A DNA stretch of 64,000 nucleotides from assembly GCF_013409785.1 (NCBI RefSeq), contig NZ_JACCBV010000001.1:3162001-3226000 (forward strand). The letters run 5' to 3'. The translations under genes were made by a program, and so were the position numbers. The notes under the pieces are model-generated. The model was not told the DNA's origin and did no database searches. It was given only the letters and a program-made list of their open reading frames with translations. Below, piece by piece: positions 42,076 to 48,878 of the stretch (its first letter is position 1; every line of letters starts with the position of its first letter). The DNA is from Microbacterium immunditiarum (lineage in GTDB: Bacteria > Actinomycetota > Actinomycetes > Actinomycetales > Microbacteriaceae).

Positions 42076-42474
42076 TCAGGAGGACTCGGATGCCTCGCCT
42101 TTCGCGCGCCCCGCATCGCGCGCCGCGAGGATGAGCAGCACGAGCGCAGCGATCGCCGGCACCGCGATCGCGAGCGCCATGAGCGGATGCGCGTACGCGC
42201 CGGTAGTCGCCCCGAGGGCGACCGCGAGGATGAGCACCTGGAAGACGATGCCGCCCGAGCGACCCCACGAGCGACCGCGGAACACCGCGACGGCGAACGC
42301 CAGCAGCGCCGAGGCCCCGACGGCGGTGAGCACGAGGAGCGCGAGCGCGCTCTCGATCGACCCGGTGTCGCCCTGCACAATCGCCACGATCTGCCACACC
42401 GCGAGCGCGACGAGGGCGAGCCCCTCGAGGCCGACGAGGATGGCGGCGATGCGCGCGGGGGTGTTTGTGCCCAT
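42076..42474 (-). CDS. Small four-helix membrane protein, unknown function
   Basis: 132 residues: four hydrophobic segments at about 9-30, 42-64, 72-92 and 96-117, joined by short loops with the FRGRSWGRSGGIVFQ turn, then an acidic C-terminus. No motif recognised. GACCCT 5 nt before the ATG is a weak leaderless -10. It converges on bcp with a 27-nt gap that shows no clear terminator. Confidence 0.75.
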   Translation of the reverse strand: MGTNTPARIAAILVGLEGLALVALAVWQIVAIVQGDTGSIESALALLVLTAVGASALLAFAVAVFRGRSWGRSGGIVFQVLILAVALGATTGAYAHPLMALAIAVPAIAALVLLILAARDAGRAKGEASESS

Positions 42475-42724
42475 GGGCCAGGGTCTCCGTTCGTGTGGTC
42501 AGACGTCGTTGTGGAGTTCCTCCATAGCCTGGAGAGAACTCTCAGCAATGCCGCACAGGAACGACCCCTGAACCCTTGATTCAGGTGAATCGCTATGGGA
42601 CGATTGCTTAAGCAGTGTGCTCCCACAGCGTTGTGGGGCGAGTATCGCTCGCACTCCCCACAGGGTATCGGAACCCGAATCCGGGCTCTGTTCTGATCAT
42701 CATTCCGCATCAAGGAGCACAACC
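42475..42724 (+). promoter_or_regulatory. whiB1 upstream/leader region with alternative hairpins
   Basis: The longest gene-free stretch (250 bases) is AT-richer than its surroundings and carries inverted repeats. CCCACA (42622-42627) can pair with TGTGGGG (42632-42638). The same TGTGGGG, extended by CGAG (42639-42642), can instead pair with CTCG (42648-42651) and CCCCACA (42656-42662). The two folds exclude each other. Candidate promoter: TTGATT near 42577 with GACGAT 17 nt on. AAGGAG precedes ATG 42725 by 7 nt. Confidence 0.5.
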
Positions 42725-42973
42725 ATGGATTGGCGCGACAAAGCCGCCTGCCTCACCGTCGACCCCGAACTCTTCTTCCCCGTGGGCAACACCGGCCCGG
42801 CGGTCGACCAGATCGAGAAGGCGAAGGCCGTCTGCGCCCGTTGCACCGTCACCGAGATCTGCCTGCAGTACGCCCTTGAGAGCGGACAGGACTCAGGCGT
42901 GTGGGGTGGTCTCTCCGAGGACGAGCGGCGTGCTCTGAAGCGCCGTGCTGCCCGCGCTCGTCGCGCTTCCTGA
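42725..42973 (+). CDS. whiB1: WhiB-family [4Fe-4S] transcription factor, WhiB1-like
   Basis: 82 residues. The four cluster ligands are Cys9, Cys37, Cys40 and Cys46 (C...CX2CX5C), followed by the GVWGG turn (58-62) and a basic C-terminus (KRRAARARR) for DNA contact. WhiB1 is an essential NO-sensitive regulator in mycobacteria that binds the primary sigma factor. Identity as WhiB1 is supported by the neighbouring convergent pdtaS, as in Rv3219/Rv3220c. The last codons and the terminator are repeated in tandem downstream. Confidence 0.93.
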   Translation: MDWRDKAACLTVDPELFFPVGNTGPAVDQIEKAKAVCARCTVTEICLQYALESGQDSGVWGGLSEDERRALKRRAARARRAS

Positions 42974-42988
42974 CGCGACCGCCCCTGC

Positions 42989-43006
42989 ACCGGGCGTCAG
43001 CCCGGT
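42989..43006 (+). terminator. whiB1 terminator hairpin, copy 1
   Basis: ACCGGGC-gtca-GCCCGGT, 7-bp perfect stem, 16 nt after the whiB1 stop. Confidence 0.65.
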
Positions 43007-43065
43007 ACAACCAGCACAGCCGTGCTGCCCGCGCTCGTCGCGCTTCCTGACGCGACCACCCCTGC

Positions 43066-43083
43066 ACCGGGCGTCAGCCCGGT
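43066..43083 (+). terminator. whiB1 terminator hairpin, copy 2
   Basis: Identical hairpin 77 bases further on, within the second repeat unit. Confidence 0.6.
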
Positions 43084-43133
43084 ACAACCAGCACCGCCGC
43101 GCTGCCCGCGCTCGTCGCGCTTCCTGACCTCAT

Positions 43134-43155
43134 GACGGATGCCGCGGCATCCGTC
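43134..43155. terminator. 22-bp palindrome between convergent whiB1 and pdtaS
   Basis: A perfect 22-bp palindrome whose core is CGGATGCCGCGGCATCCG, 5 nt before the pdtaS stop. It serves either strand as a terminator-like element. Confidence 0.6.
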
Positions 43156-43159
43156 TCGC

Positions 43160-44653
43160 TCAGTTGTTCGCGCGCCTGATGTAGCGCAGCGGGATCTCGA
43201 TCGTCACCTCGGTGCCGCTGCCGACGAGCGTGTGCCAGTCGATCGTGCCGCCGAGCTCGCCCTGGATGAGCGTGCGCACGATCTGCGTGCCGAGCCCTCG
43301 CCCGACCTGACCTTCGGGCAGACCGACGCCCGTGTCGCGCACTCGCACCTCGAGGCGTTCGTCGGTGCGGTCGGCGATGATCTCGACGTCGCCCTCCTGC
43401 CCCGCGAGGCCGTGTTCGACCGCGTTGGTGACGAGCTCGGTGAGCGCGAGAGCGAGCGGCGTCGCGTACTCGCTCGGCAGCGTGCCGAACTTCCCGGTCG
43501 AGCGGGTCTTCGCGCGCGTGTTGGGCGCGGCGGCGACCTCGGCCACGAGCTTGAGCACGCGGGCGAACACGTCGTCGAAGTCGACGCTCTGCGTAAGCCC
43601 CTCCGACAGCGTGTCGTGCACGACCGCGATCGCCGACACGCGCCGCATGGCCTGCGTGAGCGCCTCGCGGGCCTCGTCGGAGTGCGTGCGGCGGGCCTGG
43701 ATGCGCAGCAGCGATGCGACCGTCTGCAGGTTGTTCTTGACGCGGTGGTGGATCTCGCGGATCGTCGCGTCCTTCGTGATGAGCTCCTGCTCCTGGTGCC
43801 GCATCTCGGTGACGTCGCGGCACAGCACGATCGCGCCGATGCGCGTGCCGTGGTCGCGCAGCGGGATCGTTCGCAGCGAGACCGTCACGCCGCGCGCCTC
43901 GATGTCGGTGCGCCACGGGGCGCGGCCGGTCACGACGACAGGCAGCGACTCGTCGAACTGGCGCTTCTCGGGCAGTATCCGCGTCACGACCTCGACGAGC
44001 GACTCTCCCTCGAGCTCGTCGTCGAAGCCGAGGCGGTTGAACGCCGAGAGCGCGTTCGGGCTCGCGAACGTCGTGATGCCGTCGACGTCGAGGCGGATGA
44101 GCCCGTCCGACGCGCGCGGCGCGCCGCGCCGCGGGCCCGTCGGCGCGGACAGGTCCGGGAAGTCGCCCGTGGCGATCATGCCGAACAGATCGTCGGCGCA
44201 GTCGTTGAACGTGATCTGCTGGCGCGACGGCGTGCGCGTCTCGCCGAGGTTCGTGTGTCGCGTGAGCACGCCGATCACGCGCGGCTCCTCCCCCTGCTGC
44301 GCGTGATCGCGCACGATCGGCACCGCGCGCACGCGCGTGGGCGTCTCCTCGAACCAGTCGGGCGAGGCGGAGTCGACGATCCGCACGGTGGTGAATGCAT
44401 CGCGCACCTGCGTGCGCCACTGCGGCCGCACCCGGTCGCCGACGATGTCGCGGTAGAAGAGCGTCGCGGCGCTGCTGGGACGGGTGTGAGCGACCGCGAT
44501 GAACGAGTCGTCGGCGGTGGGCGCCCAGATGACGATGTCTGCGAAGGCGAGGTCGGCGAGCAGCTGTCCGTCCCCGGCGAGGCGGTGCAGCCATTCGACG
44601 TCCGCCTCGCTCGAACGGCCTTGGGCGTACACGAGATCGCTGAGCGTCGACAC
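43160..44653 (-). CDS. pdtaS: Cytosolic sensor histidine kinase PdtaS (HisKA_2/HWE type)
   Basis: 497 residues: GAF-like domain (about 1-150), PAS domain (about 180-290), then HisKA_2 EIHHRVKNNLQTVASLLRIQ with the phosphorylated His and HATPase_c (LALALTELVTNAVEHGL, GVGLPEG, GLGTQIV). No membrane segment. Its partner in mycobacteria is the ANTAR-type RNA-binding regulator PdtaR, which is not in this window. TAGGCT 6 nt before GTG 44653 makes it leaderless. It converges on whiB1, an order conserved in M. tuberculosis. Confidence 0.92.
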   Translation of the reverse strand: MSTLSDLVYAQGRSSEADVEWLHRLAGDGQLLADLAFADIVIWAPTADDSFIAVAHTRPSSAATLFYRDIVGDRVRPQWRTQVRDAFTTVRIVDSASPDWFEETPTRVRAVPIVRDHAQQGEEPRVIGVLTRHTNLGETRTPSRQQITFNDCADDLFGMIATGDFPDLSAPTGPRRGAPRASDGLIRLDVDGITTFASPNALSAFNRLGFDDELEGESLVEVVTRILPEKRQFDESLPVVVTGRAPWRTDIEARGVTVSLRTIPLRDHGTRIGAIVLCRDVTEMRHQEQELITKDATIREIHHRVKNNLQTVASLLRIQARRTHSDEAREALTQAMRRVSAIAVVHDTLSEGLTQSVDFDDVFARVLKLVAEVAAAPNTRAKTRSTGKFGTLPSEYATPLALALTELVTNAVEHGLAGQEGDVEIIADRTDERLEVRVRDTGVGLPEGQVGRGLGTQIVRTLIQGELGGTIDWHTLVGSGTEVTIEIPLRYIRRANN

Positions 44654-44659
44654 CCGTCC

Positions 44660-44665
44660 AGCCTA
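44660..44665 (-). promoter_or_regulatory. -10 box, leaderless pdtaS
   Basis: TAGGCT on the minus strand, 6 nt before GTG 44653. Confidence 0.6.
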
Positions 44666-44728
44666 GAGGCGGAGGTGCGGATGCCGCGTTCCGCAGCCCT
44701 CCGCCCGCGCGGGGTCCGCGCGGGCGGG

Positions 44729-46150
44729 TCAGCCCGCGACCGCGGCCTCCCGCTGCTTGCGGGCGCGGCGACGAGGGGTGCGCCGCGCGGGCGCCGCCGG
44801 CGGGACGACCGCCTCGCCCACGAACCGCCGCAGCGCGAGCGCGAACGACGATCGCGGAGCGACTTCGGCGATCGGGCGAGCCGCGAGGATCGAGGCATCC
44901 GCCGCCTTGTGGTCTGCCGGCACGAACCACACGTCCTCGATGCCGGCGAAGCGGTCGAGCGTGCGGCGGACCTGGCCGCGCGCGTCGACGCCGAGCGTGC
45001 CGCCGCGGAGCCGGTTCGCCACGACCGCGACGGGCGTCGAGCCGATCGTCGAGCGCAGCTCGGGGTAGGCGCGCAGGAACCGGGAGACGCCGACCGGATC
45101 CGCTCCGACGACGGCGACCACCAGGTCGGCGCTGCGCAGGGCGGCGAGCGTCGCGGCGTTGCGGCGCGGTCCTTCGAGGTCGCTCATGATCTCTTCGTCG
45201 CGCTCGAGCGGGGCGGCGACGTCGACGACGGTGTGCTCGGCCCAGTCGCGGCACGCCGCCAGCGCGCCTGTGACCCGTGCGTCGCTCAGCTCCGGCCACC
45301 GCGACGGACGGTTGATGCCCGTGAGCACGTCGACGCCCGAGCGCCCGAGCGGCGTCGCGATGCGCGTCAGCTCGCGCGCGTCGAGTCCGCCGAGCTCGGC
45401 CTGGCGGCACGCGGCGGCGAAGCCCGGTCCTTCGTCGGCGAGCCCCAGCACGAGGGCCAGCGACGGTGCGTGCGAGTCCGCATCCACGAGCCCGACGTGG
45501 CGGCCGCCTCGCGCGAGCTCGACGGCGAGCTCGATCGCCATCGTGGTGCGACCGGGCGAACCCGCCGGACCCCACACGACGATCACGCGCGGCGCCGAAG
45601 GGCCGGGACGGTGCGCCTCGGGCTCTCGCTCGACAGGCCACGCGTGCACGTTGTGAACGGTCGGGGGTGCGCCCGCTGCCCGTTCAGCCGGCGGGCGCAC
45701 CTCGTCGCGCGGCGGGGTTCCACGCGCTGCTCTCGGCGCTCCGACGGCATCGGCACGCCCCGAGCCGATCCGCGGCGCGTCGAGTGCCTCGGCCAGCCGC
45801 CACGGCTCGACGTCGACCGGCATCGCCGGAGGAAGCCCGAACAGCCCCGCGACCCGCTCGTCGCCCGGGGCGGCGCTCAGCGGTGCGATGCGCACGCCCC
45901 TGCGGTCGCACAGCGCCACGACGTCCGCGGTGAGCGTGTCGCGAGACGCCTGCAGCACCACGACGTCGACGTCGTGAAGGAGGTCGACGACGGCCCCCTT
46001 CCCGGCGCCGGGCGCGTACGACGCGGGGTCGCGTGAAGCGACCGACATCTCGGATGCCGCGACCACAGCCGCGATCTCGACGCCCTCGCGCTCGAGCCCC
46101 GCGACGAGGCGCTCGGTCCACGGCTCGTCGACCGCGATGAGGACCCTCAC
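44729..46150 (-). CDS. CpaE/ParA-like P-loop protein with altered Walker A
   Basis: 473 residues. An N-terminal receiver-like domain without clear phosphoacceptor (about 1-110), a disordered Pro/Arg linker (about 120-185), then a MinD/ParA-like domain: VIVVWGPAGSPGRTTMAIELA, LVDADSHAPSLALVLGL, and THTVVDVAAPLE-type switch region. The Walker A has GSPGRTT, with Arg where ParA proteins have Lys; this variant recurs in actinobacterial CpaE-like proteins as far as I know. A basic tail follows. It overlaps the SAF-domain gene by 4 bases, recalling cpaB/cpaE of Tad pili, but no pilin, CpaF or TadB/C gene is nearby. Confidence 0.78.
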   Translation of the reverse strand: MRVLIAVDEPWTERLVAGLEREGVEIAAVVAASEMSVASRDPASYAPGAGKGAVVDLLHDVDVVVLQASRDTLTADVVALCDRRGVRIAPLSAAPGDERVAGLFGLPPAMPVDVEPWRLAEALDAPRIGSGRADAVGAPRAARGTPPRDEVRPPAERAAGAPPTVHNVHAWPVEREPEAHRPGPSAPRVIVVWGPAGSPGRTTMAIELAVELARGGRHVGLVDADSHAPSLALVLGLADEGPGFAAACRQAELGGLDARELTRIATPLGRSGVDVLTGINRPSRWPELSDARVTGALAACRDWAEHTVVDVAAPLERDEEIMSDLEGPRRNAATLAALRSADLVVAVVGADPVGVSRFLRAYPELRSTIGSTPVAVVANRLRGGTLGVDARGQVRRTLDRFAGIEDVWFVPADHKAADASILAARPIAEVAPRSSFALALRRFVGEAVVPPAAPARRTPRRRARKQREAAVAG

Positions 46151-46776
46151 CGCGACGCCGCCGCGGCGGGGACGATCGACAGGGCCGACTCGTCGGACAT
46201 GGCCGCGAGCACGTCGGCGACGTCGGCACGAGGCACGACGAGCTCGAGCGCAGCGGATGCCCCGCCGATGACGCCGTCGTCTCGCGTGACCGCCACGACC
46301 GACGCGTCAGCCACGAGGATGCGCGGCGTGTCGTAGCGTCCGTGCTCGATGAGCGGCGCGGCCCACACCTCCACGAGCGATCCGGTGCGCACCGTCTCGG
46401 GCACGTCGACGGTGCTGCGCACCACGACGCTCGTCGTGTCTGCTCGTTCGGCGTCGCCGACGGCGCTCACCGGAACCAGCTCGCCGGACTCGATCGTGCG
46501 CGTCGCGATGACGCCCTCGGCAAGGGCTTCGGGGGCGAGGTACGCGTCGGCGGCACGGCCCAGGGCGACGTCGATCGTGCGGACGTCGTCGGCTGCGACC
46601 GGCTGGCCCGGCACGATCGTGCGCGCGGCGGTGAGCACCGGCACGGTCTGGCGCGACGCGGAGACCACGAACCACACACCCGCGATCGATGCGACGACCA
46701 GCAGCACCCCGATGAGGAACCGGGCATCGGACCAGAACGGCTTCGGGCGTGGTCGAGTGGTGTCGATCGCGGTCAT
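46147..46776 (-). CDS. SAF-domain membrane protein, CpaB/RcpC-like
   Basis: 209 residues: basic N-terminus, one membrane helix (about 19-40, FLIGVLLVVASIAGVWFVV), then an extracytoplasmic SAF domain (VLTAARTIVPGQPVAADDVRTIDVALG, ATRTIESGELVPVSAVG). CpaB/RcpC proteins with this layout help Tad/Flp pilus secretins. ATG 46776 is preferred: CACGAT (46784-46789) sits 7 nt upstream. The following CpaE-like gene overlaps by 4 bases. An envelope-associated, non-pilus role for the pair is possible. Confidence 0.8.
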   Translation of the reverse strand: MTAIDTTRPRPKPFWSDARFLIGVLLVVASIAGVWFVVSASRQTVPVLTAARTIVPGQPVAADDVRTIDVALGRAADAYLAPEALAEGVIATRTIESGELVPVSAVGDAERADTTSVVVRSTVDVPETVRTGSLVEVWAAPLIEHGRYDTPRILVADASVVAVTRDDGVIGGASAALELVVPRADVADVLAAMSDESALSIVPAAAASR

Positions 46777-46783
46777 GCCACCC

Positions 46784-46789
46784 ATCGTG
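46784..46789 (-). promoter_or_regulatory. -10 box, leaderless SAF-domain gene
   Basis: CACGAT on the minus strand, 7 nt before ATG 46776. Confidence 0.45.
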
Positions 46790-46863
46790 ACGCAGACCGT
46801 CGAGCACGCTTCTCGGTTATCCACAGACCGGGACCCGACGAGCCCGACCGCCCCCGGCGCCAC

Positions 46864-46869
46864 GATAAT
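46864..46869 (+). promoter_or_regulatory. -10 box, leaderless HTH gene
   Basis: GATAAT, 7 nt before ATG 46877. Confidence 0.55.
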
Positions 46870-46876
46870 CGGAGAC

Positions 46877-47155
46877 ATGTCCGCGACCCCGTCCGACTCC
46901 CGGCTGCTCGCGCCGGCACAGGTGGCCGAGCTTCTCGGCATCTCGGTCGATGACGTCGTCGACCTCGTCCGCACGGCTCGCATTCGCGGCGTGCGGGTCG
47001 GTTCGTCCGCGCAGCTGCGCGTGTTCGCGCGCAGCGTGAACGACTACCTCGACGATCTGGCCGAAGAGGAGCGCCTCGCCGCCCTGTGGCGCGAGTCGAA
47101 CGAGGCGAGCTTCCCGGAGCTCTGGGGCACCGGCATCGTGCGGAATGCCGACTGA
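46877..47155 (+). CDS. Small MerR/excisionase-type helix-turn-helix protein
   Basis: 92 residues. LLAPAQVAELLGISVDDVVDLVRTARIRGVRVGSSAQLRVFARSVNDYLDDL is the HTH_17 (DNA-binding, excisionase/BldC-like) fold. After it comes an acidic helix and a conserved-looking WRESNEASFPELWGTG tail. No integrase is nearby, so a chromosomal regulator is likelier than an excisionase. It is divergent from the SAF-domain/CpaE-like pair, which it might control; this is inference from position only. Confidence 0.8.
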   Translation: MSATPSDSRLLAPAQVAELLGISVDDVVDLVRTARIRGVRVGSSAQLRVFARSVNDYLDDLAEEERLAALWRESNEASFPELWGTGIVRNAD

Positions 47156-47191
47156 GCATCCGTCCCGCCCTCACGAGGCGAAGGCGCGCCG

Positions 47192-47797
47192 TCAGATCAC
47201 GCCCGGCGGCGCGTCGAGCCGCATCCACGCGATCGATGCGAACGGCACCAGGCGGTAGCCGATCACATCGGATGCCCGTCGCGGCGTGCCCGGCTCATGC
47301 AGCGCGAGGTCGAGGTGGTCCGCTCCGGCCCGGTCGATCGTCCCGGTCAGGCCGCGGCCCGTCGCGAGGTGGACGACCACCGCCGCACGACGCCGGACGA
47401 GGTCGCGCAGGACGAAGCCGAGTGTCATCCGATCGGTGAGGGACGAGCGCGCCTCGAGGGGGCGCGCGCTGCGCAGGACGTCGGCATGGCCGGCGCCGAT
47501 CGCGGCGATCGACGCGAGCGGCGCGAGCACGGCGCCCGCACGCGACTCAGAGGGGTCGAGTGCGACCCAGTCCGCTCCCACGCCCGAGACCTCGGCCGCG
47601 AGCACCGCGCCGTCGGAGAACTCGAAGGACGGCGAGGAACCCGTCCGCTCACGACCCTGGAGCGCCGCGAGGCGGTCGCGCAACGGCACGCGCGAGAGGC
47701 GCAGCCGCTCCGCCTCGGTGTCGAGCGCGGCGCGTTCGGCCTCCCACTCCGACGCGAACTGCGCCTCGAGGTCGTCGAAGAACCGATCCCAGCGCAC
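47192..47797 (-). CDS. Conserved actinobacterial protein of unknown function
   Basis: 201 residues. A charged coiled-coil-like start (WDRFFDDLEAQFASEWEAERAALDTEAERLRLSRVPLRDRLAALQG), then a mostly beta region with repeated hydrophobic strands (GAVLAAEVSGVGADWVALDP, AVVVHLATGRGLTGTIDRAGADHLDLALHE) reminiscent of an Sm-like or SH3-like barrel. No catalytic motif. GTG 47797 is chosen because TACGCT (47804-47809) is exactly 6 nt upstream; the earlier GTG at 47815 overlaps that -10. Confidence 0.75.
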   Translation of the reverse strand: MRWDRFFDDLEAQFASEWEAERAALDTEAERLRLSRVPLRDRLAALQGRERTGSSPSFEFSDGAVLAAEVSGVGADWVALDPSESRAGAVLAPLASIAAIGAGHADVLRSARPLEARSSLTDRMTLGFVLRDLVRRRAAVVVHLATGRGLTGTIDRAGADHLDLALHEPGTPRRASDVIGYRLVPFASIAWMRLDAPPGVI

Positions 47798-47803
47798 GAC
47801 GCG

Positions 47804-47809
47804 AGCGTA
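47804..47809 (-). promoter_or_regulatory. -10 box, leaderless gene at 47192-47797
   Basis: TACGCT on the minus strand, 6 nt before GTG 47797. Confidence 0.55.
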
Positions 47810-47943
47810 GGCCACGCGCAGAAATGCCGGCCAGGTTTATCCACAGCGCCCCGAACCTGAATTTCTCCTGAGAGTTCGTTCGTGTTCTACTGAGGGTCCC
47901 CCCTCCCAAATCGACATCCCCCCACGTCGAGATAGGTCCACGC

Positions 47944-48381
47944 ATGGCAACGATGCCCGCGGGCTCCGCCCGCGCATACCCAAGAGACGATCCGTTTGAC
48001 ATCACCCGGCACTTCGCACCGCAGCGAACTTCGACCGCGGCGCTGCCCGACCCCGCGCCGCTGCTGCGCAACCTGACGGTCGGCGTCCTCGAAGTGTTCG
48101 CCGGCGTGCGCGATGTCGACCAGCTCGCGCGATGGCTGAGCGAAGACGCCTACCGCAAGCTCGTCACCCGCTCGAACCTCGCCGCCCGCGCGCGCAGCGC
48201 GCGCGGCGTACCGGCGACGCGCCCCGTCCACGCGATCCTCTCGGTGCACCACTCCTCCCCCGCCGACGGAATCGTCGAGGGCGTCGTCATCGTCGCGGGA
48301 CCCGCACGCACGCGTGCGGTCGCGATGCGGCTCGAGGGCACCGACAGGCGCTGGCGCGCGACGTCGCTCGCGCTGCTGTGA
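47944..48381 (+). CDS. DUF6459/Rv3235-like small conserved protein
   Basis: 145 residues. After a disordered start, PAPLLRNLTVGVLEVFAGVRDVDQLARWLSEDAYRKLVTRSNLAARAR and HAILSVHHSSPADGIVEGVVIVAGPARTRAVAMRLEGTDRRWRATSLAL match the Rv3235-like family found near secA in actinobacteria. Function unknown. Upstream, TCTACT near 47886 may be a -10 with a leader of about 55 nt; ATAGGT 6 nt before the ATG is an alternative leaderless signal. A bidirectional hairpin follows the stop. Confidence 0.8.
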   Translation: MATMPAGSARAYPRDDPFDITRHFAPQRTSTAALPDPAPLLRNLTVGVLEVFAGVRDVDQLARWLSEDAYRKLVTRSNLAARARSARGVPATRPVHAILSVHHSSPADGIVEGVVIVAGPARTRAVAMRLEGTDRRWRATSLALL

Positions 48382-48395
48382 TCGTCGCCGTACGC

Positions 48396-48443
48396 TGAGC
48401 GTCGCCCTGCGCCCACCGCCGGGCGCAGAGCCCGGGGCGCTCA
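48396..48443. terminator. Bidirectional terminator between convergent genes
   Basis: Inner stem CTGCGCCC (48407-48414) with GGGCGCAG (48421-48428) and outer stem TGAGCG (48396-48401) with CGCTCA (48438-48443). The outer arm includes the stop codon of the minus-strand gene. Confidence 0.75.
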
Positions 48444-48788
48444 GTCCTCGTCGATGAGCTCGAGCAGCTTCTTGAGCGCGTCCCGGATCTCGGTGTGGTC
48501 GTACTGGCCGGCGCGACTCTCCGCGGAGATGACCCCGGACCGGTGCACCTTGCGGAAGTCGCCGAACGGGAACGAGTACGCCTGCTTCGTCTCGCGGTTC
48601 TCGGATCTGTCGATGCCGAGGTGCCAGTGCGAGAACTCGGTCCACCCCTCGCGCTCGATGAAGGCGTTCTCCTCATCGGCGGTGGGCGCCGCCTCGGACC
48701 AGTCGTCCCTCTCGTCCTTGACGACCTTGCCCTCGCGGATGAGCGCGCGGGCGTGCCGCAGCGCGGGTTGATTCAGTTCGATGGCCAT
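48441..48788 (-). CDS. Conserved hypothetical protein
   Basis: 115 residues, soluble. MAIELNQPALRHARALIREGKVVKDERDDWSE, then a Trp/His-rich core (GWTEFSHWHLGIDRSENRETKQAYSFPFGDFRKVHRSGVISAESRAGQYDH) and a helical EIRDALKKLLELIDED tail. I recognise it as a protein often seen in actinobacterial and other genomes but without known function. TATCCT 7 nt before ATG 48788 supports a leaderless start. Confidence 0.8.
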   Translation of the reverse strand: MAIELNQPALRHARALIREGKVVKDERDDWSEAAPTADEENAFIEREGWTEFSHWHLGIDRSENRETKQAYSFPFGDFRKVHRSGVISAESRAGQYDHTEIRDALKKLLELIDED

Positions 48789-48795
48789 GCGCGCG

Positions 48796-48801
48796 AGGAT
48801 A
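48796..48801 (-). promoter_or_regulatory. -10 box, leaderless gene at 48441-48788
   Basis: TATCCT on the minus strand, 7 nt before ATG 48788. Confidence 0.6.
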
Positions 48802-48834
48802 CGTCGCACGCGCGGTGCGCGGGAGGGTCTTGAC

Positions 48835-48872
48835 GGATGCCCGCCCCCGCTCTCACATCGGCGGCGGCATCC
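48835..48872 (-). terminator. Hairpin after the aminotransferase gene
   Basis: GGATGCC (48835-48841) pairs with GGCATCC (48866-48872), extended by CGCC/GGCG; 6 nt past the aminotransferase stop. Confidence 0.55.
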
Positions 48873-48878
48873 GCATCG

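Larger units (their letters stand above)
42943..43128 (+). repeat. 77-bp tandem repeat, 2.4 copies, duplicating the whiB1 3' end
   Basis: The unit starts at the last ten codons of whiB1 and runs through its stop and the hairpin behind it. Aligning on GCTGCCCGCGCTCG gives copies at 42947, 43024 and 43101, exactly 77 bases apart. Copies 1 and 2 differ at only a few positions; copy 3 ends at 43128. The repeats downstream of the first stop are not part of a longer whiB1 frame, because the TGA is kept in each copy and no start precedes them. Confidence 0.9.

Noticed and set aside
42700..43087. Short minus-strand frames repeating Arg-rich peptides behind whiB1
   Set aside because: They are translations of the 77-bp tandem repeat on the wrong strand; no start signals. 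The repeat itself is reported instead.
42943..43128. CRISPR-like array from the 77-bp repeats
   Set aside because: Units are head-to-tail without spacers and carry whiB1 codons; no cas genes.
46877..47155. HTH gene as an excisionase of an integrated element
   Set aside because: No integrase, attachment repeats or tRNA nearby and it sits in conserved core with a leaderless promoter.
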